Source of the DNA: JAFGSG01 sp964626055
GTDB lineage: Bacteria > Spirochaetota > UBA4802 > JAFGDQ01
Direction: 5' to 3'
DNA: 64,000 bases
NCBI GenBank assembly: GCA_964626055.1
Contig: CAZVDF010000008.1
Coordinates: forward strand, 29,519-93,518
Position 1 is the first letter of the stretch. Each line of letters begins with the position of its first letter. Under the pieces are notes generated by a model. That model saw only the letters and a program-made list of their open reading frames with translations, made no database searches and was not told the DNA's origin. Shown one piece after another: positions 1-9,016 of this stretch. A program made the translations under genes and the position numbers.

Positions 1-161
1 CCCCCCTATCCCCCGAAGGGGGCACCTGTTTGGGTAGTTTTTACTAAAAATTTTAGTGTTTTTTAAATCCTTTGACAATCAAATACTGAAATGAAATTTA
101 TAACAGAAATTTTTCATGCCCCCTCTGACCCAAGGGAGGCTACGCACAGGATTAGGGGGCC
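1..161. repeat. R3 C-rich palindromic element, probably cut by window start
   Basis: The left end (1-26) holds a CCCCC-GAA-GGGGG hairpin followed by CACC. The right end (118-161) is a related inverted copy: GCCCCCT, then a CCCAAGGGAGGC segment, then TTAGGGGGCC. The interior is AT-rich, includes an ACTAAAAATTTTAGT hairpin near 44-58, and has a TTGACA at 72-77 that could be part of a leuD promoter although no well-spaced -10 box is clear. The same ends recur at 34371-34626, 43194-43335 and 63604-63651. Confidence 0.65.
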
Positions 162-266
162 GAAGATGCAAAGACGTTCTTTTAAGAATAACTTTGTCAA
201 CAACTCCTTTATCAAAAGTGAATTAGAGGAGATCCAAACCAACAAGATTATTAACAAGAGGTTTCT

Positions 267-755
267 ATGAAAGCACAGGGAAAAGTTTGGAAATTCGGAA
301 ATGATATAAACACAGACGAAATTATACCGGCGCGATACCTTAATGTATCCGATCCCGATGAACTCGCAAAGCACTGCATGGAAGACGCTGATCCGGATTT
401 CATGAAAAAAAAATCGGACGGCGACATTATTGTCGCGGGGAAGAATTTCGGCTGCGGATCGTCGAGGGAGCACGCGCCCATCGCCATAAAGGCTGCAAAA
501 ATTTCGTGCGTAATTGCCGAATCATTCGCGCGCATATTCTACAGGAACTGCATTAACATGGGCCTTGCTATTATCGAAGCTCCCGATGCGGTAAAAGAAA
601 TAAAAGAAGGCGATGAAATAGAAATCAACTTTGACAGCGGCGAGATCAGCGATAAAACAAACGGAAAAACATACAAGGCTAAACCGTTCCCGCCTTTCAT
701 GCAGGATCTGATCAATAAAGGCGGTCTTATGAATAAAATAAAAAGCGAATTATAA
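267..755 (+). CDS. leuD: 3-isopropylmalate dehydratase small subunit (LeuD)
   Basis: This is the swivel-domain subunit of isopropylmalate isomerase, which converts 2-isopropylmalate to 3-isopropylmalate in leucine synthesis together with the iron-sulfur subunit LeuC. At 162 aa it has the length of the short LeuD/homoaconitase-type small subunits. The start shows GNDINTDEIIPARYL, and GKNFGCGSSREHAP is the substrate-loop signature. ATG at 267 is preceded by AAGAGG. leuC is not in the window, so it may lie upstream of position 1 or elsewhere. The 3' end overlaps the convergent AsmA-like gene by 6 bp. The related alternative, homoaconitase small subunit, cannot be excluded. Confidence 0.9.
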   Translation: MKAQGKVWKFGNDINTDEIIPARYLNVSDPDELAKHCMEDADPDFMKKKSDGDIIVAGKNFGCGSSREHAPIAIKAAKISCVIAESFARIFYRNCINMGLAIIEAPDAVKEIKEGDEIEINFDSGEISDKTNGKTYKAKPFPPFMQDLINKGGLMNKIKSEL

Positions 756-2903
756 AGGTTTAATGTTTTTGCTGTCCGTGATATCGTCGCCTCTGGTCCT
801 GAACGACATTGTGTACCAGTCGCCTTTCTTTTTCAACGCGGGTATTGCAAGAAGTTTTGTTATGAACTGGGCCTGCGGAAGATTTGGGATATCCTGTATG
901 AAAAAATCATTAAATTCGAGATCGATCTTTAATTCCCCCGGGATCCTGCCCGCATTCTGCTCCGGCCTGGCAAAGTAACCGTCCATCCTGAGCCTTATGT
1001 CGGGCGCATTAAAGAGCATGGAATTCACATAACAATTTCTCCCGATCAAGTTAAGATTACCGTATATCTTGCTGAATTCAATATTGCTCAGCTTGTACTT
1101 CAGTTCGGAAAGCCATAGCCCGAGTCCCTTCTGGACTCCCGTATTCACAAGTTTTCCTTTGTCCACGTTAAATTCAATCTTTCCTTTAAGCGAATCGTAT
1201 ATCGCCGAATCCCCGGCAATCCTGAATTCCATGCTGGCTTTTCCCCTGGCGACCCCGAAAAATCTGCCGGAATATTCCTCCTTAAGATTAGCGATATTCT
1301 GAATTTTAATTCCGTCAAAATTCAATAACAGATCCGCATAAGGCTCTTCCCCGGAAAGATCTATATATCCGTTTCCCTTGATGGCCCCGCCCATGAAGTT
1401 TGCGACAGCCTGGTTCAGGTTTACCTTGCCCTCAATAAACGAGTAATTAACGACCGTATTTAAAAAATTATAACCATTTACGGTAATGTTCTCACATTCG
1501 ATGCGGCCCGTGATATCCGATTTAATTTTTAACCCGGAAAAGACTTTCCTTTTATTTTTTTCTTTTTTAAAACGATATTTAAAATCTTTCGCGTAAATAT
1601 TGAGAATAATCTTCTGAAAACTATCCCCGGATGTGCTTACTGAAACAAGGCACGGCTGACCGAAAAAATAAACAGGGATTTTTTCTTTGAAAATAGCATT
1701 ATTTTTTATCGAAATCTCGGAATCTATTTTTACGATGTCTTTCTCTTCGCTTCTGTAAGCAACATTCCCGAGATTGATGGTCCCGTTAAAATTTTTATTT
1801 TCATATGAAAGCCCGCCGGATACTTTTCCGTAAATATCGGAAAGAAGATTATCCGGTAAAAAAGTAAGTATGCCTTTTAGATCATAAAGACTGGCATCAA
1901 TATCGGAAACACTGAATCTGAGAAGCGCTTCTTTTGATCTGCTGCTGAAGGACAGCAATATCTCATTAATAAAAAATTTGGATTTCTGTATCGCTCCGTT
2001 TATTTTTGTTAAAGATACTGTCTCTTTATTGATATCGACCCTGCACCGTCCGTCGGCATTCACCGTTCTGGAATTCGTCAGTACAGAACTTCCGTCGGCA
2101 AATCCTTCTACAAAATCCTTTGTAATTCTTAAATTTTTTACATCCCCGGTGAAACTTGCATAGGGCAGCGACAGGTTGTTTGCCCATTTATATACCCATA
2201 AGAGGGAACAATTTTTAAGCCTGTAGTCTCCGGCGACTTCGAAATTATTCTTTGGGAGGGAAATAATGACTTTATCCGACGAGATCGTCCCCCGATCTTC
2301 AGGAAGGTTAACCGCGCAATCCATAAGGGAAAATAAATTACCGGGAGAAATATTCAGCAATCCGTTAAAAACATATTTTCCCTCAAGGGGCTTTAAAAGT
2401 TCAATAGGGTCTTTTAAACTAATTTCCGCGTCCCTGAATCTTATAGAAGAAATATCCGCTTTTATACCGGAAACATCGGTGCTCGCCTCCAGATCCTGTA
2501 TAAAGCTGCCGAGATTGGATTTGCCTTTATTAAAACTGATCAATATTTTAAAGTTATCCAGTATAAGTCTGTTTATCCTGAATTCCTTTTTCAGCAGGGG
2601 TAAAATAGACAGCTGTATCCTTGCTTCTCTGACCGAAGCAAATATATCCGGCCCCGGAACTTCGTTTTCAGAATACAATCCGTTGTAAATACTTATGTTT
2701 TTCAGCGTAATTCCGTGCAGACCGTAATCAATTTCGCGGATACTGACTTTTCTTCTTAATATCTCTTCAGCATTCGCGGTTATTAATGTTAATATTTTAT
2801 CTTTAGGGAAATAATAGAAAACGAGGACCGTACCGGCTGAAAACAAAACTATTGCTATGATGATAATAATAAAAAAGTACTTAAAAAACCTTGCTCTCTT
2901 CAC
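750..2903 (-). CDS. AsmA-like inner-membrane-anchored protein
   Basis: This 717-aa protein has one N-terminal membrane segment (about residues 9-29, very Ile/Val-rich) followed by a long beta-rich region. AsmA/TamB/YhdP-type proteins have this layout, reach across the periplasm and are linked to lipid transport to the outer membrane. The last ~200 residues (a DSLKGKIEFNVDKGKLVNTG-type segment onward) resemble the AsmA C-terminal domain. The start is GTG at 2903, which lies 23 bp inside the end of the upstream regulator gene, so the two are probably translated together. Exact subfamily is uncertain. Confidence 0.75.
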   Translation of the reverse strand: MKRARFFKYFFIIIIIAIVLFSAGTVLVFYYFPKDKILTLITANAEEILRRKVSIREIDYGLHGITLKNISIYNGLYSENEVPGPDIFASVREARIQLSILPLLKKEFRINRLILDNFKILISFNKGKSNLGSFIQDLEASTDVSGIKADISSIRFRDAEISLKDPIELLKPLEGKYVFNGLLNISPGNLFSLMDCAVNLPEDRGTISSDKVIISLPKNNFEVAGDYRLKNCSLLWVYKWANNLSLPYASFTGDVKNLRITKDFVEGFADGSSVLTNSRTVNADGRCRVDINKETVSLTKINGAIQKSKFFINEILLSFSSRSKEALLRFSVSDIDASLYDLKGILTFLPDNLLSDIYGKVSGGLSYENKNFNGTINLGNVAYRSEEKDIVKIDSEISIKNNAIFKEKIPVYFFGQPCLVSVSTSGDSFQKIILNIYAKDFKYRFKKEKNKRKVFSGLKIKSDITGRIECENITVNGYNFLNTVVNYSFIEGKVNLNQAVANFMGGAIKGNGYIDLSGEEPYADLLLNFDGIKIQNIANLKEEYSGRFFGVARGKASMEFRIAGDSAIYDSLKGKIEFNVDKGKLVNTGVQKGLGLWLSELKYKLSNIEFSKIYGNLNLIGRNCYVNSMLFNAPDIRLRMDGYFARPEQNAGRIPGELKIDLEFNDFFIQDIPNLPQAQFITKLLAIPALKKKGDWYTMSFRTRGDDITDSKNIKPL

Positions 2904-4101
2904 GTTTCTTTTCCATCATAGCTTTTTTCTTAAAATACTGAACGCTCTTTTCAAGCTCCTCTAAATTTTTGCATACTAGCTTTCCCGCTTCGAGCGTAAA
3001 AAACTTGTCTTCCAGAAGCTGGTTTATATAGAGCCCGCCTTTTTCGGAAGGAACGCCTACCAGTTGCAGAAGTTCATTCGTACCGAACTCAAAGTTATGC
3101 GGCTGGTGCTGATGAATCGGTATTCTTTGCTTCTCAAGCTGCAGAAGCAATGTGTCGTATATTCTTGCCATGGGATCTCTTATCGTAAGATTCTCAAGCT
3201 GGCGGTAGGCAGTCCATATCCTCTCGCTCAATATGCTTATGATTTTTATAGCGAGCTGGGGCTTCATGTGTACCATTTCTTCAAAATTTTCTTTTGTTAT
3301 GACCATAAGATTGACATCGCCGAATGAGATAGCTGAAGCGTTTCTCGGTTTATTCTCAAGAAGAGCCTGCTCCCCGAAAATATCACCCGGTTTTAGAACC
3401 GCAAGAAGCATTTCTTCATCACCGCTTATTTTGGTGATTTTGACTTTGCCGCTCTGGATTATGTATACTGCGTCGCCAGGTTCATTTTCGCAGAATATCA
3501 TGGTATTATCCACATAATTCTTTCTTAGATCCCGCATTTCCTGTACGGGCGCCTTTAATGGCGCATTCATGCTCTTCAGGCTTGATATCGCATTCTCAAC
3601 ATTCTGGCCTTTAGGGCAGTGCTCAATGTATTTTTGATAAGCGTAAACGGCATGCCTGAGAGCTTTCTTCTTATAATAATATTCGCCTATCATAAATATG
3701 TGTTCCGGATTTTCTTCCGCGGCATCCTGCAAGGTCAGTCTTGTGATCGCCTGGTTGAAAATACGGAGTTTCCTGCTGAAGAAACGGATAATCTTCATGG
3801 CAATTACGGGATTTTTCTGTATAAGCATGCCGAACTGCTCGCGGTCAACCGATATTAGCGATACGTTCGTTACGGCTACGGCAGTCTCGATCCTTGCGCG
3901 TGTGCTCATGCATGAAATAACCCCGAAAAAATCGCCGGGTCCGAGAATGCTGGCGGTATCGTCGGCAACCGTCGGGTTTTCTTTTATAAGCTTTACGTTT
4001 CCGCTTCTGATTATATAAAAATTGTCGGCGTTCTTTTTACCCTCGACTATTATGAACGATTTTGCGAGATAGTTTACAACTTTAAATTGAGTTGTAGTCA
4101 T
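2881..4101 (-). CDS. Dual cyclic-nucleotide-binding domain protein with TPR-like linker
   Basis: The 406-aa protein has two cNMP-binding (Crp-like) beta-barrels, about residues 10-120 and 195-310. The second carries a clear phosphate-cassette-like stretch (GDIFGEQALLENKPRNASA). Between them a helical segment (about 135-185) includes EYYYKKKALRHAVYAYQKYI, like a TPR unit. The C-terminus (about 325-390) could be a degenerate winged helix, so it may or may not bind DNA. Proteins of this arrangement are familiar in spirochetes, which is part of the basis for the taxonomic guess. ATG at 4101 is preceded by AGGAATA. It is likely co-transcribed with the AsmA-like gene downstream. Confidence 0.8.
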   Translation of the reverse strand: MTTTQFKVVNYLAKSFIIVEGKKNADNFYIIRSGNVKLIKENPTVADDTASILGPGDFFGVISCMSTRARIETAVAVTNVSLISVDREQFGMLIQKNPVIAMKIIRFFSRKLRIFNQAITRLTLQDAAEENPEHIFMIGEYYYKKKALRHAVYAYQKYIEHCPKGQNVENAISSLKSMNAPLKAPVQEMRDLRKNYVDNTMIFCENEPGDAVYIIQSGKVKITKISGDEEMLLAVLKPGDIFGEQALLENKPRNASAISFGDVNLMVITKENFEEMVHMKPQLAIKIISILSERIWTAYRQLENLTIRDPMARIYDTLLLQLEKQRIPIHQHQPHNFEFGTNELLQLVGVPSEKGGLYINQLLEDKFFTLEAGKLVCKNLEELEKSVQYFKKKAMMEKKREESKVF

Positions 4102-4192
4102 TATTCCTGTCCTATAGCCTGTCCTGATTCTGACTTTATTTTTAATAAATCAACATCATATCTATCGGGGTAATAAACATATTAATAAAATT

Positions 4193-4312
4193 CCCCGGGG
4201 CAAGCCCCCGGTACCGACGTATCGGCCGCCGCCTTCGGTGTCGGCCGTACGCAAAGAGGCTTCCTGCCTGCGTACGACACTAAGACATCCATGGCTGTCG
4301 GCGGGGCATTAT
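4193..4312. repeat. GC-rich multi-hairpin element upstream of the cNMP-binding gene
   Basis: The stretch contains several short palindromes: CCCCGGGG, GCCGCCTTCGGTGTCGGC, GTACGC...GCGTAC (4247-4252 / 4270-4275) enclosing AGGC-TTCCT-GCCT, and GACA...TGTC (4284-4299). On the minus strand the inner hairpin reads AGGC-AGGAA-GCCT, with GGA in the loop, as in other hairpins of this window. G+C content is far above the flanks. It lies in the likely 5' region of the minus-strand regulator operon. Confidence 0.5.
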
Positions 4313-4321
4313 GTTACAAGG

Positions 4322-4396
4322 CGTTATCGATTTATTCCGCAAATCGATAGGCTTACATCCTCGACGCAAACGTTAGGGTATCACGCCCTGAAATAA
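4322..4396. repeat. R4 repeat, copy 1
   Basis: A ~75-bp sequence shared with 51937-52010 and, more diverged, 49331-49392. The order is TTATCGATTT, a short spacer with CGCA, ATCGAT, GGCTTACATCCTCGACGC, CGT-AGGGTATCACGCCC and TGAAATAA. It can fold into two or three short hairpins (ATCGATTT/AAATCGAT and GACGC/GCGTC types). It directly follows the GC-rich element at 4193-4312. Confidence 0.6.
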
Positions 4397-4657
4397 GTAT
4401 CTCTGCGAAAATACAGCTTTTATCCTGCAAACATTCTTATGTAATTACACCTAATCATAATTAAAATCGGCATAAAATCAAGCTTTTTCAACAAATAATA
4501 TTTAATTTCCGGCATTATTTCAAAATATACCGATCATGACCTCGCTTATAAATTTATAGTTATACTTGTTATCCGCATTTTATTATTTCTTACTGTCTTT
4601 TAAGGTATGTTATGACATAATCCCCCGTGACAGGCTTGTATCATTCAATTTTTTGTA

Positions 4658-4686
4658 TTGACTTTTAATAAGATAAAACATAACAT
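4658..4686 (+). promoter_or_regulatory. Sigma70-type promoter for the small membrane protein
   Basis: TTGACT (4658-4663), a 17-bp spacer and TAACAT (4681-4686). Transcription would start near 4693 and give a leader of about 155 nt before the small ORF at 4848. The leader contains GTACAGGAT near 4703. The rest of the 4397-4847 gap is AT-rich with no other gene seen. Confidence 0.5.
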
Positions 4687-4847
4687 TATGCTCTTTGGCA
4701 CAGTACAGGATTAAGCATCTACATTCGAAGGACGGTATTTATCGGCAAATCACTTCGGCCGCAGGAATGGTATAATCAACCAATCAATCAGGCGATAGAA
4801 GATAAGACTGGTTTTCGAATCCAGTTCCCGAGAAACAATATCGATTT

Positions 4848-5081
4848 ATGAAAAAAAAATACCATAACAGAGCAAAAAACCAGCGGGCAGAAAGGCAATA
4901 TCCGGATACTAAAAATATTTTCGATTATGTCTGCGAAAGAATAATTGTATACAAGGATACTCCTTTTTATAAATTTATTTACAGGCACCCCATACTTTCA
5001 ATTGCGATTTTAATCATATGGGGTGTTGCAATAATACTCCTGTTTTTATATTTTTTATACACTCTGTATAAATTATCCTAG
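4848..5081 (+). CDS. Small single-pass membrane protein, unknown function
   Basis: A 77-aa ORF with a basic N-terminus (KKKYHNRAKNQR) and one strong hydrophobic segment at about residues 48-72 (ILSIAILIIWGVAIILLFLYF). The features suggest a small inner-membrane protein. It is not recognised as any family. A good promoter lies upstream at 4658-4686, but the ribosome binding site (CGAGAA) is weak. It converges on the VIT-vWA gene, 12 bp away. It could be a chance ORF; the membrane segment and promoter favour a real gene. Confidence 0.45.
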   Translation: MKKKYHNRAKNQRAERQYPDTKNIFDYVCERIIVYKDTPFYKFIYRHPILSIAILIIWGVAIILLFLYFLYTLYKLS

Positions 5082-5093
5082 TTTTAAAGACCG

Positions 5094-7319
5094 CTACTCG
5101 TATATCTCGTAGACAGTATCATCCAGTATAAAATTCACATTCTTCCCGAGCGAAAAAAACTGAGCCGCTTCAGGTTTCTTTTGCAGAAGATCGAAATATT
5201 CCATGCCTGCAAACTGAATTCGAACAGTCTTGCCTCGCTTTCCGGTCTGTATTTTTGAATCTATCCAGTACCCGCCCGCGTTATATACCGCCCGTCCCCT
5301 GATAATCCTTACCGACCCTGAAAGAGTCTGAGCTTTACCGGATCTATCGGTGAAACCGAGACGCGAAGCTCCCTGCCGGGCATCCGCTATTTTTTCAGCC
5401 TTGTTCAGTGCCTGGAATTCTTCGCTCGGCCGGACTGATGCCGCCCCGGACTTCTGTCCCATCGATCTGTATTCCATTTCGCTTTTCTTGGCAAAATCCT
5501 TCACCGTTGGAGCAAAATTACCCAGGGTCTGATCATCGGCCCTCATCCCGCCGTTTGAAACACGTTTTCTTTCATCTTCAAGTATAAGATAGCTCGTATA
5601 AGGAGTCACAATGCCGTATTTACGCGCAATCTCAGTCGCTTCCTGTACAAGTTCTCTGTTCTCGCCGTTAAGCCTTATCTGGTCCAGGAGATAGCCCACG
5701 TGACGCGCAGCCCAGAGGTATGGAATAAAATCATTCCCGGTGTCTTCGGAAGGCAGATTCACTTTATACTCAAATCTTTGTACGTGATCTTTTATTTTAC
5801 CCTCAAGAATTACCCTGGCATCCCCGCTTCCGCTGTATGATCCGAGAATGGTCAGGGATGAACCTTTGAAAATATCCGGCAGATCCTTAGGATATGCTTT
5901 AAATACTTTTACATTGCCGGAAAATGAGAGCTTAATATCCGTAAGCACGGGAGACTGCACCTTGCCGTAAAAATTTGAAATCTTTACTTCAATATCCTCT
6001 TTTGGACCAATATAATATCTGTAAGCCCTTGTTTCTTTTGTGATCTTGTCCAGGAGATGCGTATTAATATCATATCCCACTCCGAATGTAAAAATTCTCG
6101 TGTTCGATTTGTCTGCATATTTTATTTTCCTGACCAGCCTGTCTTCGTCCGTCTCTCCGACAGTCGGCCTGCCGTCTGTAATAAAGATGATCATGTGAGG
6201 CCTGCGGCCGTCTTTGGATTTCAGCGCAAGGGTAAGCGCTTCCTCTATGGCCGTACCTCCGATAGCTTTCATGTTATCGATAAACTTTTTTGCTTTTTCA
6301 ATATTAACAGTCTCCGCTTTTGCAAGACCGCTGAAGAGAGCTTCCGCCTCCGTAGAAAAACGGATCACCTGGAAGCGGTCGCCTTTATTGAGATTATTGA
6401 TGCAGAACAAAAGAGCCTTCTTTGCCTGATCAAGCTTTTCACCGGCCATGCTTCCGGAGACATCCAGCACGAATGTTATGTCTTTTTCACTTACTTCGTT
6501 CTCTTTTGAATCCATACCCGGGCCGGCGCTCAGAAAAAAATATCCGTCCTTTCCGGCCTCTTTATATCCGAGCACAGATAGCCCTATCTTAGATTTGTCC
6601 GTACTGTAATACAGGTTAAAATCCGTATCCGGTGTATCTTTCTGTTCAAAGCTCGCTATGGCATGATTGTCGCTCTTGCGTATAATCTCCGTTTCATGGC
6701 TTGTACAGTAAATATTTTTCAAACTTTCGGATGAATTAATATCAACCTTAATGGATACATCCTTGAGCGGTTTGGAGGAAAATTTTTCGGTATTCAACGG
6801 ATAAATATACTCAATCGTGCCGTTATCTTTTTCAAGTATCTGGGTATAAGCAATTTTTACTCTTTTTGAGGATCCCGGTTCTATGGGGAATATCCTTACC
6901 TTAAAAATGCCCCTTCCCTGATACTCAAGAAGCGCCGGATCAAGTGATTTGCGCACAATGTCTTCGTATACCTGTCGTGCTTTTTTTGCATCCAGAAGTT
7001 CGGCTTCCGTCTCCGTACCGTTTATATACATGGTGAATTTCTTGATTACTGCGCCCTCGGGTATCGGGAAAATGTAAAATCCCTCTAGCCTTGCATTTGT
7101 CGGATTATAAAATTCCTGGTCGATATTTGTGACAGCGCTCTGATCCTTAATGCCGACATTTACACGATGATATTTGACCTCAAGCGGGAACGGCGTTCTT
7201 ATTATCTCCCGCGGAGAAGCAGGCACCACGATAAATCCGTCGGCGAATACATTGCCTGCGAACATATTCATAGATAAAATCGTTAAGAATAATATTGCTA
7301 ATTTAATCTTTGCCAGCAT
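5094..7319 (-). CDS. VIT and vWA domain protein, exported
   Basis: With the ATG at 7319 (preceded by AGGAGAA) the protein has 741 aa and a clear signal peptide ending near FADG (residue 28). A VIT domain covers about residues 44-163 and a vWA domain about 279-455 with an intact metal site DVSGS (286-290) and a later TDGRPTVGETDED loop. This is the inter-alpha-trypsin-inhibitor-like layout known from many bacteria, usually periplasmic or surface-located and thought to bind proteins. An upstream in-frame start would add 44 residues encoded by a C-rich repeat, so I rejected it. It is the last gene of the sigma/anti-sigma/vWA module. Confidence 0.85.
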   Translation of the reverse strand: MLAKIKLAILFLTILSMNMFAGNVFADGFIVVPASPREIIRTPFPLEVKYHRVNVGIKDQSAVTNIDQEFYNPTNARLEGFYIFPIPEGAVIKKFTMYINGTETEAELLDAKKARQVYEDIVRKSLDPALLEYQGRGIFKVRIFPIEPGSSKRVKIAYTQILEKDNGTIEYIYPLNTEKFSSKPLKDVSIKVDINSSESLKNIYCTSHETEIIRKSDNHAIASFEQKDTPDTDFNLYYSTDKSKIGLSVLGYKEAGKDGYFFLSAGPGMDSKENEVSEKDITFVLDVSGSMAGEKLDQAKKALLFCINNLNKGDRFQVIRFSTEAEALFSGLAKAETVNIEKAKKFIDNMKAIGGTAIEEALTLALKSKDGRRPHMIIFITDGRPTVGETDEDRLVRKIKYADKSNTRIFTFGVGYDINTHLLDKITKETRAYRYYIGPKEDIEVKISNFYGKVQSPVLTDIKLSFSGNVKVFKAYPKDLPDIFKGSSLTILGSYSGSGDARVILEGKIKDHVQRFEYKVNLPSEDTGNDFIPYLWAARHVGYLLDQIRLNGENRELVQEATEIARKYGIVTPYTSYLILEDERKRVSNGGMRADDQTLGNFAPTVKDFAKKSEMEYRSMGQKSGAASVRPSEEFQALNKAEKIADARQGASRLGFTDRSGKAQTLSGSVRIIRGRAVYNAGGYWIDSKIQTGKRGKTVRIQFAGMEYFDLLQKKPEAAQFFSLGKNVNFILDDTVYEIYE

Positions 7320-7339
7320 TGGTTTTCTCCTGATACGTA

Positions 7340-7400
7340 TACCCCCATTTAATTCCCCCTTGACAGGGGGAAAGCCGGCCAGAGGCCGGGAGGGGGGTTG
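7340..7400. repeat. C-rich hairpin repeat between the two vWA genes
   Basis: The repeat comprises ACCCCCATTT, then CCCCCTTGACAGGGGG (a 5-bp stem hairpin), then GCCGGCCAGAGGCCGG, then GAGGGGGGTTG. The outer CCCCC and GGGGG blocks also pair. It sits in the 85-bp gap between the vWA gene and the VIT-vWA gene and may modulate read-through between them. Confidence 0.5.
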
Positions 7401-7404
7401 ATAT

Positions 7405-8550
7405 TTATTTAAACCTGAACTCCTTCTTTGCAGCCTGATCGCGGACAGCATTTATTATGGCTGAATCGAGAGTATTGTTCTTCGATTGCTTCTTCATCTC
7501 ATTCTCCACGTATCTGCGTCTTTCTTCATTGAGTGTATTTATCTTCTTTTGCAGCTCAGCTCTTTTCTTGATCATTTTATCGACATAGTCCTTCCTTTCT
7601 TTGCTTTTTAATCCTTTCATTTCTTCGGGCAGCTCTTCATCCTTTATTTTCTCAAGGTCAACCGAGCCGCTTTCATACGCATCGACGACGTCCCAGGAAG
7701 TATTCTTGTACTGGCCGGATGCTTTAGCTACCGATCTCTGCACTGCCGACTCAGGGCTTGCAGCCGCCGCGTTCATATCCTGCTTTGCCTGTTTCTCTTT
7801 GCTTACGCGTCCAGCCGCCCCATACGCGATATAAGTCTTGTTGAGTTCCGAGCCTAGCTTTGCTATCTCTTTGTCCTGCGGCGCCGCAACATAGGCTATC
7901 TGCTTGTCCTGATCTATATTTATGTATTTTCCGTCGGCCAGGTCAGCTCCGTCTTTCCATTTAGTGGAAATGCCTTCGTTGAGATTGCCGCAGAATATTG
8001 TATTGACGACGATCCCGCCTGCGATCGCGTTCCTGCACGATCCAACATAGTCCACAGTTCCCTGAGTAAACGGTTCATTTCCGGCAATGAATATGACTTT
8101 ATAAGTATTTCCGTCTTTACTCCATGACAGATCCTTTACCGCCTTGTCGATTACCTGCCCGCAAAATTCTTCTCCGCCGTTCGTCGTTAGAGCAAATAGC
8201 TTTTCGGAAACACTGTCCAGATCGCCGGTAAGCGGGAGCACTCTCCTGATATATCCGTCCTGTGCAGAAAGGCGGCTGTTGCCGTATTCGTATAGAGCGA
8301 CCTCGATGCTTGGACTTTTGCCGTTCCTCTTCGCAATTGCAAGTTCGTTTACGATCTTCCAAAGCTGCGATTTCGCCTGGTTGATCAGGCCGTCCATGCT
8401 GTTGCTTGTATCGAGTAAAATTGCCAGCTGGATAAGTTCTTTCTTTTCATTTTGAGCATTTATGCTCCCGGCAAACGCCGAAAGCGCGGTTGCCGTAAAA
8501 AGAAGCGTGCATAAAAAAACTGATCCGATTTTTTTAAGTTCCGGTCTCAT
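7405..8550 (-). CDS. Exported vWA domain protein with coiled-coil tail
   Basis: 381 aa with a signal peptide (residues 1-27, ending AFAG) and a vWA domain from about residue 38 with the metal-site motif DTSNS (47-51). The C-terminal third (about 285-375) is highly charged and helical, rich in Lys/Glu, and likely a coiled coil. Start ATG at 8550 follows AGGAGG at good spacing. Its place between dodecin and the VIT-vWA gene, all on one strand, suggests one transcription unit or regulon, although a strong terminator lies between it and dodecin. The ligand is unknown. Confidence 0.8.
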   Translation of the reverse strand: MRPELKKIGSVFLCTLLFTATALSAFAGSINAQNEKKELIQLAILLDTSNSMDGLINQAKSQLWKIVNELAIAKRNGKSPSIEVALYEYGNSRLSAQDGYIRRVLPLTGDLDSVSEKLFALTTNGGEEFCGQVIDKAVKDLSWSKDGNTYKVIFIAGNEPFTQGTVDYVGSCRNAIAGGIVVNTIFCGNLNEGISTKWKDGADLADGKYINIDQDKQIAYVAAPQDKEIAKLGSELNKTYIAYGAAGRVSKEKQAKQDMNAAAASPESAVQRSVAKASGQYKNTSWDVVDAYESGSVDLEKIKDEELPEEMKGLKSKERKDYVDKMIKKRAELQKKINTLNEERRRYVENEMKKQSKNNTLDSAIINAVRDQAAKKEFRFK

Positions 8551-8616
8551 GTTCGAGCCTCCTGTATAATTATTTTCTTTTTAATGTTTTGACAAAAAAT
8601 GCGGGAAAAAGTTCCA

Positions 8617-8652
8617 TAAAAAAAGCAGTAAGATGATTTCTCTTACTGCTTT
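8617..8652 (-). terminator. Intrinsic terminator after the dodecin gene
   Basis: On the minus strand AGCAGTAAGA and TCTTACTGCT form a 10-bp stem with a 7-nt loop, followed by a run of seven or eight U. It lies 30 bp beyond the dodecin stop codon and ahead of the vWA gene, so the vWA gene probably needs its own promoter or partial read-through. Confidence 0.85.
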
Positions 8653-8681
8653 AATACGCATTTGCCGTATAAATCCGTTTA

Positions 8682-8891
8682 TCAGTCGAGCTTGTATTTA
8701 AAAGACACCCTGAGTTTTACGCGGTACTCGATTACCTTCCCGTTCTCAAGCCTCATATCCATTTCCTTTACTTCGGCTACTCTTAAATCCTGAAGGCTTT
8801 TTGCCGTTGTTTCTACCGCGTTCTTTGCAGCATCCTCCCACGATTTTGAACTTGACCCTATGATCTCGATTACTTTATATACGCTGTCCAT
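8682..8891 (-). CDS. Dodecin family flavin-binding protein
   Basis: At 69 aa with YKVIEIIGSSSKSWEDAAKNAV and a later EVKEMDMRLENGKVIEYRVKLRVSFK, this has the length and pattern of dodecin, a small protein that forms a hollow dodecamer storing flavins such as FMN or riboflavin. The ATG at 8891 is preceded by GGAGG. It has a strong terminator of its own downstream. Its association with an ECF sigma factor suggests a stress-linked role, which is inference. Confidence 0.9.
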   Translation of the reverse strand: MDSVYKVIEIIGSSSKSWEDAAKNAVETTAKSLQDLRVAEVKEMDMRLENGKVIEYRVKLRVSFKYKLD

Positions 8892-9016
8892 AAAACCTCC
8901 GTAAATAATTGGTATCCGGTGAATTATCGCTTTGTTTTACTCAAAAAACATGAATTACCCACCGTAAATTAATAATAAATTATTTATAAAAATTTTATTG
9001 ATAAATGTATAAAAAG

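Noticed and set aside
114..473. A 119-aa minus-strand ORF across the start of leuD
   Set aside because: It overlaps the R3 element and the N-terminal half of leuD, which has strong family motifs.
4788..4988. A minus-strand ORF opposite the 77-aa membrane protein
   Set aside because: No promoter or ribosome site; the plus-strand frame has a better promoter and membrane segment.
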